DNA of 34,294 nt from an uncultured Anaerolineae bacterium (GTDB taxonomy: Bacteria; Chloroflexota; Anaerolineae; Anaerolineales; Villigracilaceae): assembly GCA_903822545.1 (NCBI GenBank), contig CAIJPN010000134.1:1-34294 (forward strand). Reading direction: 5' to 3'. The position numbers were made by a program, and so were the translations under genes. The notes below the pieces were generated by a model that saw nothing but the letters and a program-made list of their open reading frames with translations, was not told where the DNA came from and did not search any database. This document shows, piece after piece, positions 8,201 through 15,150 of the stretch (positions within the stretch are counted from its first letter, which is position 1; each line of letters starts with the position of its first letter).

Positions 8201-8326
8201 GCTGGTCAGCCATTTCTGGAACGGCTCCAAACCTGTTTTGAGAGCTGGTTCGATAACAGCTTTCTCGGCCAGCTTTTTCCCAACTTCCACCAGCGCAGCG
8301 GCAAATAACGCAGTTTCGATGACCAT
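5204..8326 (-). CDS. DGR target 2: soluble NACHT NTPase with C-terminal FGE/C-type-lectin-fold sensor
   Basis: A 1,040-aa protein. ATG at 8326 has AGGAG six bases upstream. Residues 1-215 are mostly helical with no transmembrane segment and resemble no effector I can name; 236-262 is a charged Lys/Glu linker. The NACHT-type NTPase has Walker A GLPGSGKTT at 284-292 and Walker B LVLLDGLDE at 377-385, followed by a sensor-like ISSRPRGY and a helical winged-helix-like region. The FGE/C-type-lectin-fold domain begins near residue 765 and closely matches target 1 (FIPIEQNGILFYLARYPVTN, FPKYAEPEKK, DMSGNVWEWQANF, LRGGSW). VR2 covers about residues 997-1040. It is the first gene of the DGR, with a TATAAT box upstream. 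Inference: a cytoplasmic STAND switch with a hypervariable recognition surface. Confidence 0.93.
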   Translation of the reverse strand: MVIETALFAAALVEVGKKLAEKAVIEPALKTGLEPFQKWLTSGYDKKKAAEELRATTQDALDDFKAEVGDKFERLKIVNSLTALNADAHQLLAASAVEMTSPEPGHIPAELLAALHMEETDRPWLARYLTYLRKHIEKAATFQPLITFANDMARNHRLDGIATEIARLVSDTSRMKSLLELLTAERGLTGSDPAVLEAYLKDLRTSLGTLSLPFVRKGPASTSTAKLTNVFVPLYVRDEKAEEQARKKAEKRSPRPQDMDKIEDVRPVDFNNLLARYERFVLIGLPGSGKTTLLRRAGLAFAEGRAEQDLGWKGAPLLPIFVRLRNFGSFLAKNSAEFCEPSSGALVAYLERMQKTGKRHSLTPDFFDSRLSEGKCLVLLDGLDEVAGNRVEVAHFVQKFIEEYGRNGNRVGISSRPRGYDEDVRARLKEADLALAEVTPLQPAGIRQLIQNLLWMDDEGREKYKNDTHLVERVLGNPRLTEIAGVPLFCSALVQVYKYHGIDLPQRRVDVLAEIADLLLGFWHAQKDVAESHEMAKEDGTEQHYDGTQESVEYKRNRLAHLAYGMQTELKSVEISETQAQKSLAAYLQEIEGASPMDAKRWAKGFLRNSHDRSGILVEISPGTYSFIHKNFMEYFAATALIQTLDDPVDAALAVLDEDPTWWDEMLCFAAAHPSGSVLYKKWTPALLADASRFERGSEAWARRLTIAGMMARDMTNRLPHAQRVEVQNSLYQAATDTGLPAPTRAHFADLLDDVGLSRELDKDICTFIPIEQNGILFYLARYPVTNAQYARFLKPENFANKDLWVDFPKYAEPEKKYAKIGNWGDEGWQWLKQALSDAAFQEKQDIEVENGVVLPRYWKDARFGALRPNAPVVGISWYEANAYCKWLAANWRSSLEAEQNSEFKNLNSELKFRLPTEAEWILAAGGEQNNRFAFGELKDLAREITQHANTSESDIGRTTPVWMYPQGSSDPYKLMDMSGNVWEWQANFYNKDHNTLRLRGGSWLGNVVFARVSLRGSNRPYGRGNGFGFRVLGLFSPPN
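5206..5334 (-). repeat. DGR variable repeat VR2 (3' end of target gene 2)
   Basis: 129 bases aligned without gaps to TR 3518-3646 (offset 1688). I count 22 differences, all at TR adenines on the coding strand. The first non-adenine difference (5335 versus 3647) marks the 5' edge. Relative to the template, Asn blocks become LGN, GSN, YG and GNG, His becomes Arg and Ile becomes Phe. More sites have changed here than in VR1, including the HPNN stretch that VR1 leaves intact, so the two targets have been mutated independently. Confidence 0.97.
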
Positions 8327-8365
8327 TTTCCACTCCTATCAGAACATCATGATTAGCCTGGTGTG

Positions 8366-8371
8366 ATTATA
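8366..8371 (-). promoter_or_regulatory. Candidate -10 box for target gene 2 / DGR
   Basis: TATAAT on the minus strand, 39 bases before the ATG at 8326. No good -35 is visible at 16-18 bases, so the promoter may be weak or activator-dependent. Confidence 0.45.
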
Positions 8372-8469
8372 CCCAGCGTGGGTGCGAATTGTGCTTTTCT
8401 CATAACGCGGAAAGCGCAAAAAGTACCTATTCGCGCAATCTATGTAACTGATTTCACAAGTGTATTATG

Positions 8470-8475
8470 TATAAT
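8470..8475 (+). promoter_or_regulatory. Candidate -10 box for the recombinase 1 unit
   Basis: TATAAT on the plus strand, 71 bases before the small ORF at 8547. No clear -35. It is divergent from the DGR promoter about 100 bases away. Confidence 0.4.
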
Positions 8476-8504
8476 CCAATGCCTTTGATCAACAGGGTCA
8501 CATC

Positions 8505-8518
8505 GCAAACCGGTTTGC
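8505..8518. promoter_or_regulatory. Perfect 14-bp palindrome, candidate operator
   Basis: GCAAACCGGTTTGC lies between the candidate -10 at 8470 and the start at 8547, about where a repressor or autoregulating recombinase would bind. The HTH protein at 10439-10894 is a candidate binder (inference only). Confidence 0.45.
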
Positions 8519-8546
8519 AAAATCCCATTCCTTTTGGAGTTTTGCA

Positions 8547-8684
8547 ATGAAAGCCAACATAACAACGTCCCACCAAGAACGCATCGATAGCTTCCAACGT
8601 CAACTTGCGCGGGCCATCCGCCGCCTGAAACAACGAACCACCACAACTCAACCCGGGGACTGCCAGCATGAACGCGCCCAATGA
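8547..8684 (+). CDS. Small 45-aa protein upstream of recombinase 1
   Basis: ATG at 8547 with GGAG about eight bases upstream; stop TGA at 8682-8684, overlapping the recombinase start at 8668 by 17 bases. The product is basic and hydrophilic, with a probable helix (QERIDSFQRQLARAIRRLKQR) and a Thr/Gln tail, and has no recognisable domain. The good ribosome binding site and the overlap suggest it is translated and coupled to the recombinase. It may act only as a leader peptide setting recombinase expression, or as a small accessory protein. Confidence 0.5.
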   Translation: MKANITTSHQERIDSFQRQLARAIRRLKQRTTTTQPGDCQHERAQ

Positions 8685-9516
8685 TCCCACTTTCAAAGCT
8701 CCCGGTAATCTTGAAGAATTGCTCGCCCCACTTGGCTCGAACTTTGGCACCCGCAGGGGCCTGACCTGGGCGGTCTATTCGCGCATCTCCAGGATTGACC
8801 CGCACCACCCGGGTTATTCGATGGAATCCCAGCCCGACCATGCCGAAGGTTATGCCCGCTCGCATGGGGCAGAAACCATCCTCAGCTATGCCGATCCAGA
8901 TCGCACCGGGAAAAACAGCAAACGTGAGGGTTTGCAGGCAATGATCCGTGACATCAAGGCTGGCCGGGTGGATGTGGTCGTCATCCACCGGCTGGATCGC
9001 CTGTATCGCAACCTGGAATCGCTGCTGGCTTTCACCCGGCTGCTGAAGAAGTACAACGTCAAGCTGGTCTCCGTGACCGAACAGATCGACACCACCTCCT
9101 GGTGGGGCCGCCTGGCCCTGGCAGTCCTTGGGCACATGGCCGAGTCCTACCTGCACCAGACCAGCAGCAACACCCGCACCGGCCTGAACACCCGCCGCCG
9201 GGCCGGGCTGCACCTGGGGCACCTTCCAACCGGCTACTGTAACGGCCTGTGCTCCACCTGCACTGATCCCAACGGGGCTGGCTACTGCCCAGGCTATGGC
9301 GGCCCGGATCGCCCGGAAAGCCAACGCGGACGATTGGCGGTTCCCCACCCGGTAGACCGGCATGTCATCCCGCTGATCTTTGAGCTGTACCTGCAAGGCC
9401 TGAGCTGTCGTGAGATCGCCGCCCATCTCAACAACCACCTGGCGCAACTGCCGGATGGTAGTCAGGTGCGTTTTCGTCCGCGCAGGAAAGGGGATAAAGG
9501 CCATGAAGAGGCATGA
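8668..9516 (+). CDS. Large serine recombinase 1, N-terminal part (resolvase domain)
   Basis: A 282-aa product. The resolvase/invertase catalytic domain is clear: VYSRIS near 36-41 holds the presumed catalytic Ser, with YSMESQ, then VDVVVIHRLDRLYRN and WGRLALAVLGHMAESY. A Cys-rich insertion (CNGLCSTC, YC) and the start of the recombinase (DNA-binding) domain follow. The protein stops at 9516, mid-domain, exactly where the intact recombinase 2 continues into QKDSVRALLNNPFY. The rest of the domain lies in another frame (next entry), so this gene is either frameshifted or split into two coupled ORFs. Such recombinases integrate and excise mobile elements through a covalent serine-DNA link. Confidence 0.85.
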   Translation: MNAPNDPTFKAPGNLEELLAPLGSNFGTRRGLTWAVYSRISRIDPHHPGYSMESQPDHAEGYARSHGAETILSYADPDRTGKNSKREGLQAMIRDIKAGRVDVVVIHRLDRLYRNLESLLAFTRLLKKYNVKLVSVTEQIDTTSWWGRLALAVLGHMAESYLHQTSSNTRTGLNTRRRAGLHLGHLPTGYCNGLCSTCTDPNGAGYCPGYGGPDRPESQRGRLAVPHPVDRHVIPLIFELYLQGLSCREIAAHLNNHLAQLPDGSQVRFRPRRKGDKGHEEA

Positions 9517-10456
9517 GTTTCGCAAGGACAGCATTCGCAGCATCATCGAAAACCCCTTCTATGCCGGAATGATCGCGCGTTACCCACGCCCGAAGTTTGA
9601 CACCGAAGACAACATCGAACACCCTGAGAACATCCCGTCTCCCAACGTGGATGGGAAACGGCGCGAGATACTGGCCTTGCATCCAGGCCAGCACGAAGCC
9701 CTGATCACGGTGGCCCAGTGGCAGGCCGTGAACGACCTGCGTCACCAAAAGAACAACACCCCAATTGCCACAGACAACGGCAAGCGCATCTACATGCTGA
9801 GCGGGATCGGGCGCTGCTGGGAATGTTACCAGGCCAGCGGGCATGAATACAGCCTGCGTGGTTCAACCGGCGGCAAGGGCACAGCCTACTATCGCTGCGC
9901 CTACCAGCACGACAGCGCCAGCAAGCGTACATCAAGCAGGAAGCCGCGTCCCACCGGCCTGAACCTGGTTCCCGCTGAAATCGATCTCGCCCTGGCCAAA
10001 CGCCATGCCAGCCTGCGCGCAGACCGGCTGGAAAGCCAGGTCAACCAGCTGGTGTCCCGGCTGGTCATCCCCCAGGAATGGCGCGAAGCCATCATGGCCT
10101 ACTACCTGTCCGATGACGGCATGGGCGAGTTCGAGCGCGAAGGCTACAACCTGCGCCAGTCGCTCAAACGGCACCGGGATCTGTACCTGCAAGGTCACAT
10201 CTCGAAGCGTGACTATGAACAACAGGCTCGCTTTATCACCCAGCGCCTGGATGCGCTCAAACCATCGGCCAGCCCTGAAGCCAGGGAGATCCTGCCCCTG
10301 CTGGATTCGTTTGCCAGCACCTGGAGGCAGTTGAACAACGGCGAAAAACGCGCCATGCTGGGCACGCTTTTCGCCGGATTGTATTTTGATCGGGATGGGG
10401 AATTGCGCCATATCCTGGCGCATGAGCCTTTTGGAGAGCTACTGGGGTTGTCCTGA
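9503..10456 (+). CDS. Large serine recombinase 1, C-terminal part
   Basis: A 317-aa product from ATG 9503 (AGGAAAGG upstream), overlapping the previous ORF by 14 bases in a different frame. It begins with the motif that continues the recombinase domain (RKDSIRSIIENPFYAGMI), then a zinc-ribbon-like CWECYQASG...YYRC and a coiled-coil helical tail. Together the two ORFs equal about 594 residues, a normal large serine recombinase. Possible readings are a recent frameshift inactivating the gene, a sequencing error, a programmed frameshift, or two polypeptides that assemble. Its 3' end overlaps the convergent regulator gene by 18 bases. Confidence 0.8.
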   Translation: MKRHEFRKDSIRSIIENPFYAGMIARYPRPKFDTEDNIEHPENIPSPNVDGKRREILALHPGQHEALITVAQWQAVNDLRHQKNNTPIATDNGKRIYMLSGIGRCWECYQASGHEYSLRGSTGGKGTAYYRCAYQHDSASKRTSSRKPRPTGLNLVPAEIDLALAKRHASLRADRLESQVNQLVSRLVIPQEWREAIMAYYLSDDGMGEFEREGYNLRQSLKRHRDLYLQGHISKRDYEQQARFITQRLDALKPSASPEAREILPLLDSFASTWRQLNNGEKRAMLGTLFAGLYFDRDGELRHILAHEPFGELLGLS

Positions 10457-10894
10457 TGCAAACATATCGGCCAGGGCCTTGAGCGCATCCGCCACTTGCT
10501 GGCGCCGCCTGGGGTCTGGAATTCTGGATACACTCAACGCCACAGCTACCGCCTCCTGGGCCACCGTAGCTGTGGCGGTTTTCATTTCAAAGGCACGCAA
10601 AGTGGGCCAGCCAGCCAGTTTCAAGAATTCATTCGGGTTGATCTCGAAATAATCGGCCAGCAGGATGCAGGTCGCCATATCCGGGCGGGTTTTTACGGTA
10701 TGCAAACGGCGGATGGCCTGGTGATCGAGGCCAGACATCAGGGCCAGGGCGCGTCCGCTCAGGTTGCGGGCTTTCATCAGTTCTTTCAGGCGTGAGACAA
10801 GCGGGGTTGGATCATACGGGACGGCCATGGCTTTGCGTTTTTGGCGGGCAATGGGTTCCCCCTGGAACTTGGGAGAGACGGGTCTGGGTGTCAT
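10439..10894 (-). CDS. XRE/Cro-CI-type HTH regulator
   Basis: A 151-aa protein. Start ATG 10894 is supported by GGAG five bases upstream; an internal ATG at 10828 has no such site. Residues about 30-95 form a Cro/CI-like helix-turn-helix domain (LVSRLKELMKARNLSGRALALMSGLDHQAIRRLHT, then ILLADYFEINPNEFLKLAGW). The C-terminal 50 residues are Ala/Val-rich and helical, possibly for dimerisation. The gene lies between the two recombinases, on the opposite strand and divergent from recombinase 2, the usual place for a regulator controlling an integrase and itself. Target sites are not known. Confidence 0.8.
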   Translation of the reverse strand: MTPRPVSPKFQGEPIARQKRKAMAVPYDPTPLVSRLKELMKARNLSGRALALMSGLDHQAIRRLHTVKTRPDMATCILLADYFEINPNEFLKLAGWPTLRAFEMKTATATVAQEAVAVALSVSRIPDPRRRQQVADALKALADMFASGQPQ

Positions 10895-10930
10895 TTTGGC
10901 TCCAATTTTGAGTAGGGTAGAATTATCAGC

Positions 10931-10947
10931 CTGGCCCAGCGGGTCAG
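10931..10947. promoter_or_regulatory. Imperfect palindrome between divergent regulator and recombinase 2
   Basis: CTGGCCC-AGC-GGGTCAG, one mismatch in 7-bp arms, in the 86-base divergent region. A possible -10 for the regulator (GATAAT, 10922-10927, minus) lies beside it. Candidate operator. Confidence 0.35.
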
Positions 10948-10980
10948 ATTATATCATCCCCAAAAAGGAGGTCGTATTCC

Positions 10981-11394
10981 ATGCGCAACACAACTTTGCG
11001 CGCCGCCGGATACCGGCGAGTTTCCATGCGAGAACAGGTAGATGGACACAGCCTGGCCGCCCAGGAGACCAATATCCGGCAGCATGTCCAGTCCCAGGGT
11101 TGGGAACTGGTGGAACTGTACACCGACGCGGGTATCTCCGCCAAGAAGGACAGCAACCGCCCGGCCCTCAACCAGCTGCTCCAGGATGCCCAGGCAGGCA
11201 AGTTTGATGTCATCATCGTGGACAAGCTGGATCGTTTCTACCGCCACCTGCGCGGATTACTGATGGCCCTTGACCAGATCAACGGCTACGGGGTGTCGTT
11301 TGTCTCGGTGCAGGAACGCCTGGACTTCACCACCGTCTGGGGCAAGCTGACCCTGGCGATCCTGGGCACGCTCGCAGAAATTTATTTGCAGAAT
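10981..11394 (+). CDS. Large serine recombinase 2, exon 1 (catalytic domain)
   Basis: 138 codons from ATG 10981, with a strong AAGGAGG upstream. Catalytic features: GYRRVS with the presumed nucleophile Ser, YTDAGISAKKDSNRPALNQL, FDVIIVDKLDRFYRHLRG, WGKLTLAILGTLAEIYLQN. The gene is interrupted at 11395 by a group II intron; without splicing, translation runs into the intron and stops at 11430. Joined to exon 2 (13851-15005) it encodes 522 residues. The joined sequence aligns without gaps to recombinase 1 from AESYL/AEIYL to TGYC/FGYC across the junction, which supports the splice sites to the codon. Confidence 0.92.
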
Positions 11395-11923
11395 GTGCGC
11401 CGTTCGATGGCATGTGCTGATTGCGCTTAAGGCGCCACAGGTTGAAGAGCATACCTGTGAGGCCGTCCGACCTACCGAAAAGGGAAACCTGAACGGGAAC
11501 ATCGCCTGTCGGAAAAGGGGCGAGCCGGGAAACTGTTTACCGGTGTCGTCGCCCCAAGGCCTGGATGATATGGGTAAAGCTGGATTGCTTGAAGTCTAAT
11601 GGTCGTTGGAGACAAGGTACTCCCTTGACACAACAGTTGAAGTCAAGACCCGGCGGCAGCAGTCAGAAGTTTTGGGGCTGCGAAATCTTCCCAGCCGGGA
11701 ACAAGGTCAGTGAGACTGATAAAACCATGAGTAGACACCCTAACCCATCCTGTTACGTCACACATGACTGTACAACGGGATCGCCTAAGGGGCGCGAGCC
11801 CTATGGCGACGGAAACTCCATAGTAGTCGGTGGGGTCACGTCCACCCGGGGCGGTTGGGAAAGCCAACCACAGGGCCAAGGGAGTTAGGAACTGAGCTTG
11901 TCAGGAAATGAGAGGTATGCGTA

Positions 11924-13714
11924 ATGCAAACAGCCGAACACATTCTACAAGCAATGCGAAAGATGGGAGAAAAGCGAACCCCATTGGAGCGCGCGTATCG
12001 CAGCCTGTTCAGCGAGGACTTGTTCCTTGCTGCGTATGGCAAGATAGCCCGCAACAAAGGCGCTTTGACGGCAGGAAGTGATGAAAGGGATACAGTGGAT
12101 GGGATGAGCCTGGAGCGCATTCGGAAAGTGATCGAAGAACTGCGCAATGAGCGTTTCCGGTTCCATCCTACCCGGCGTATTCGAGTACCCAAGAAAAGCG
12201 GCGGTGAAAGACCGCTCGGCATTCCAAATTTCACGGACAAGCTGGTGCAAGAGGCGCTGCGACAGGTGCTGGAAGCCTACTACGAACCCCGATTTCGGAA
12301 CAGTTCACATGGCTTTCGCGCAAAACGTGGCTGCCAGACCGCATTAGCCGCCATGAAATACAAGTTCAAGGGCGCAACATGGTTCATCGAAGGTGACATC
12401 CGAGGATGCTTTGACCATATCGACCATCAGGTTTTGATGGAAATCCTGGCAAGGGACATCAAGGATGGACGCTTGCTCAACCTGATACGGATGGGGCTGG
12501 AAGCAGGTTACATGGAAGAATGGGAATACAACCGCACCTACAGTGGCACACCGCAGGGCGGCATTCTCAGCCCGCTTTTGGCGAACATCTACATGAACGA
12601 GTTGGACAGCTTTATCGAGGATGTGCTCATCCCGCAATACAGCCGAGGCGAAAAACGAGCCGAAAACCCGGAATACAAAAGGTTGCAGTGCGCCGTAACA
12701 CAGGCCCGGAAGAAAGGCGATGTCAAGAAAGCCAAAGAAATCGAATTCCAGCGGCGACACGTGCCATCGCAGAATGTGTACGACCCCAACTACCGGCGCT
12801 TGCAGTACATTCGCTGTGCGGATGATTTCATCCTGTGTTTTATCGGGACAAAGGCCGAAGCGGAAGCCATCAAAGAAGCCATCGGAACATTCTTGAGAGA
12901 AAAGCTGCACCTTGAACTCAGCCCCACCAAAACACTCATCACTCACGCCCGGACAGGGTATGCCCGCTTCGTGGGATACGCCCTCAGCGTGTACAACGCA
13001 GATGACAAACTCTCACCCCGCCAGGGAACCAGGATAAAACTCCGCTCTCAAAGCGGTCATGTCCGTTTTGGAATTCCCTTTGGCAAGGTGGATGAACTGA
13101 TAACCCGTTACATGGAAAACGGCAAAGTAACGCACGATAACAGCCTGTTGAAATTCACCGATGCAACGATTGTCAACATCTACCAGCAACGTTTTCGCGG
13201 TCTGGCGGAATTCTACAAATACACCACCGACCGGCGACGCCTGCAAAAGTTGAAGTACTACATGGAAATTGCCTTGACCAAAACCCTGGCCTGCAAGCAC
13301 AAAACATCGGTAAAGAGCATCTACCGCAAGTACGCCTCCCGGCGGGAAGTGGATGGACACTCTTACAAGGTGCTGGCAGTTGAAATTCCTGGATCACAGG
13401 GAAAGCAGTATGCGTACTGGGGCGGCATCTCCCTGAAAAGGGTGGATGTCGGGCAAGGCTACCTCATCGACCGCGCGGTAAAAGACGAACTCCCACAGCC
13501 AACGAAGTTGGAACTGATACGGAGATTGCAAGCGAACCGCTGCGAACTTTGCGGCTCAACCGAAAAATGTGAAGTCCATCATGTGAGAAAGTTGGTGGAC
13601 ATCAAGCGTCAGTGGCGCAACCGTGAGAAACCCGCCTGGGTAGAGAGAATGCTTCAAATCCGAAGAAGAACGCTGGTTGTCTGTGAGGAATGCCACCATG
13701 AAATTCATTCCTGA
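11924..13714 (+). CDS. Group II intron-encoded protein: reverse transcriptase, maturase and HNH endonuclease
   Basis: A 596-aa protein; ATG 11924 is preceded by GAGAGG. Residues about 60-330 are the RT: KKSGGERPLGIPNFTDKLVQEAL, FIEGDIRGCFDHIDH (catalytic Asp), TYSGTPQGGILSPLLANIYMNELD, and YIRCADDFILCF, in which ADD is the catalytic pair. The QGG motif distinguishes it from the DGR RT. The maturase (domain X) region follows (about 400-500, QQRFRGLAEFYKY). The C-terminus holds an HNH-type zinc-binding endonuclease, CELCGS...CEVHHV...CEECHHEIH (about 542-595). It binds the intron RNA to help splicing, cuts the target and copies the intron. All parts look intact, so the intron may still be mobile. 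Confidence 0.95.
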   Translation: MQTAEHILQAMRKMGEKRTPLERAYRSLFSEDLFLAAYGKIARNKGALTAGSDERDTVDGMSLERIRKVIEELRNERFRFHPTRRIRVPKKSGGERPLGIPNFTDKLVQEALRQVLEAYYEPRFRNSSHGFRAKRGCQTALAAMKYKFKGATWFIEGDIRGCFDHIDHQVLMEILARDIKDGRLLNLIRMGLEAGYMEEWEYNRTYSGTPQGGILSPLLANIYMNELDSFIEDVLIPQYSRGEKRAENPEYKRLQCAVTQARKKGDVKKAKEIEFQRRHVPSQNVYDPNYRRLQYIRCADDFILCFIGTKAEAEAIKEAIGTFLREKLHLELSPTKTLITHARTGYARFVGYALSVYNADDKLSPRQGTRIKLRSQSGHVRFGIPFGKVDELITRYMENGKVTHDNSLLKFTDATIVNIYQQRFRGLAEFYKYTTDRRRLQKLKYYMEIALTKTLACKHKTSVKSIYRKYASRREVDGHSYKVLAVEIPGSQGKQYAYWGGISLKRVDVGQGYLIDRAVKDELPQPTKLELIRRLQANRCELCGSTEKCEVHHVRKLVDIKRQWRNREKPAWVERMLQIRRRTLVVCEECHHEIHS

Positions 13715-13747
13715 CGATAATATCCCATCCCAAACATCAGTTTTGGA

Positions 13748-13781
13748 GAGCCGGATGATCCGAAAGGGTCAAGTCCGGTTC
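13748..13781 (+). ncRNA. Group II intron domain V
   Basis: Exactly 34 bases, beginning GAGCCGGATG and ending AGTCCGGTTC, with a GAAA tetraloop and the AGC catalytic triad near the 5' strand. This is the most conserved active-site hairpin of group II introns. Domain VI follows immediately. Confidence 0.93.
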
Positions 13782-13850
13782 GGAGGGGGGTCTGTGGAAA
13801 AGTACCGTCCGTGTATCAATGGGCGGCAACTCGCCACTTTCCTACCCAAC

Positions 13851-15005
13851 TTGCAACAGGAGACTCGGAAAGGCAAGATCCAGCGTGCCCGGGAAGGCTT
13901 GTGGAACGGCAACCCGCCCTTTGGATACTGCCGGGGGCTGTGCTCTCAGTGCGAAGAAGTCAACGGCCCCAACTACTGCCCCAATGTTGGCAATCCCAAC
14001 CTGGGTGATGGCAAGCACCTGCTGCCGCATCCCATCGAAAGTGAAGTGGTGCGGCTGGCATTCAACTGGTATGCCAACGGCCAGGGTTCTGATAGCGGGA
14101 TCGCTGTCTTGCTGAACGAATATCCGCTGAATGAGAACGGGCTGCGGCCTCGCACGCGTGGCATTCCTGGGCGAACACTTCCTGGCCCATTCCAGAAGGA
14201 TTCTGTGCGCGCGCTGCTCAACAACCCGTTTTACACAGGCGTGATTCCCTACTATGGCAAGCAGCTCAACGGCTCTCGCCCAGATAAAACACCCCAGCTC
14301 TTCCCTGGACAGCATGAAGCCATCGTTGAGCCGGAGAAATTTGCCCAGGTGCAGGAAGTGCGCAAGATGTTCACCTATTCACCGCGCAAGCGTGGGTCGG
14401 TGGTCGTGCGGGATTACCTGCTGACGGGGATTTTGCGCTGTGGCTATTGTGGCAGGCCGATGCGCGGTTCCTGTGATGGAACCGGCAGGAAACATTACTA
14501 CCGGGATGCCACGCGCATCGACAGGTCGGGGGATTGTCCGCAGTGCACCCTGAAAGCGCCGGTGATCGAGGCCATGTTCCTGGACTGGCTGCGCAAGACG
14601 CTGGACAACCAACAGGTTGTGCAAGCGTTGGAAAGCCAGCAAGCCAGCATGGATCAGGCCGATGCGCGCTTTGAACGAGCGCGGGATTTGTACCTGGCTG
14701 GGCAGTTGAGCCGGTCTGCGTATGATCTAGAGAAGGAAAGGCAGTTAAATGCAAAAAAGCACTTGCTAGAAAACGCTTACAGTGCTAATATCGGGGATAT
14801 TAATGCGATGCGGCAAGCAGCATCGATGTGGGATACCCTTATCCCAATAAATCGTAAAAGACTGTTCCTGTTATCGGCAGAAACAGTCTTCGTACGGGAC
14901 AGCGTTTTGTTAGGCGTTCAACCAACTAGCACGCTGTTGCCATTTACGGGAAATGGCTTTTGTTGTAGCTGCGGACCCGACGAGATTCGGGTTCGCGGTG
15001 CGTAA
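13851..15005 (+). CDS. Large serine recombinase 2, exon 2 (DNA-binding and zinc-ribbon part)
   Basis: 384 codons and a TAA stop, in frame with exon 1 after intron removal. The frame stays open upstream inside the intron, but that part is intron sequence. It starts LQQETRKGKIQRAREGLW, then a Cys-rich segment (CRGLCSQCEEVNGPNYC), the recombinase domain (FQKDSVRALLNNPFYTGVI), a four-cysteine zinc ribbon (CGYCGRPM...CPQC) and a coiled coil. Unlike recombinase 1 it has no frameshift, so after splicing it should be functional. The last 20 or so residues (FCCSCGPDEIRVRGA) look atypical and may be read-through into flanking DNA. Confidence 0.9.
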   Translation: MQQETRKGKIQRAREGLWNGNPPFGYCRGLCSQCEEVNGPNYCPNVGNPNLGDGKHLLPHPIESEVVRLAFNWYANGQGSDSGIAVLLNEYPLNENGLRPRTRGIPGRTLPGPFQKDSVRALLNNPFYTGVIPYYGKQLNGSRPDKTPQLFPGQHEAIVEPEKFAQVQEVRKMFTYSPRKRGSVVVRDYLLTGILRCGYCGRPMRGSCDGTGRKHYYRDATRIDRSGDCPQCTLKAPVIEAMFLDWLRKTLDNQQVVQALESQQASMDQADARFERARDLYLAGQLSRSAYDLEKERQLNAKKHLLENAYSANIGDINAMRQAASMWDTLIPINRKRLFLLSAETVFVRDSVLLGVQPTSTLLPFTGNGFCCSCGPDEIRVRGA

Positions 15006-15150
15006 CTCTAAAGTGGTTTCCGATGAAGTTGAGTTAAGGTGTCCAGTGGGTGAAGTGCTACTCACCGACCAAGAGATTTTATAACGACTGAGAGAACTGG
15101 TCAAGGATTTTCGGGGAAGTTCAGAAAAAGTCTGGAACTATGTCCACAAC

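Larger units (their letters stand above)
11395..13850 (+). mobile_element. Group II intron interrupting recombinase 2
   Basis: A 2,456-bp intron. The 5' end is GTGCG (consensus GUGYG) at 11395. A structured, GC-rich RNA leader of about 530 bases contains no other gene. The maturase ORF (11924-13714) sits in domain IV, followed by a canonical 34-base domain V (13748-13781) and a domain VI ending CCTACCCAAC at 13850. The unpaired A seven bases before the end is the likely branch point. Removing it restores the recombinase frame. The intron-encoded protein and 5' end suggest a bacterial IIB/chloroplast-like lineage (inference). It is probably self-splicing and mobile by retrohoming. Confidence 0.93.

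Noticed and set aside
12344-12946. 200-codon minus-strand ORF inside the intron
   Set aside because: It is a shadow of the intron-encoded RT, which carries all expected motifs on the other strand.
13677-13850. Start of recombinase 2 C-terminal ORF at 13677
   Set aside because: This stretch overlaps the maturase 3' end and intron domains V and VI; it is intron, removed before the exon begins at 13851.
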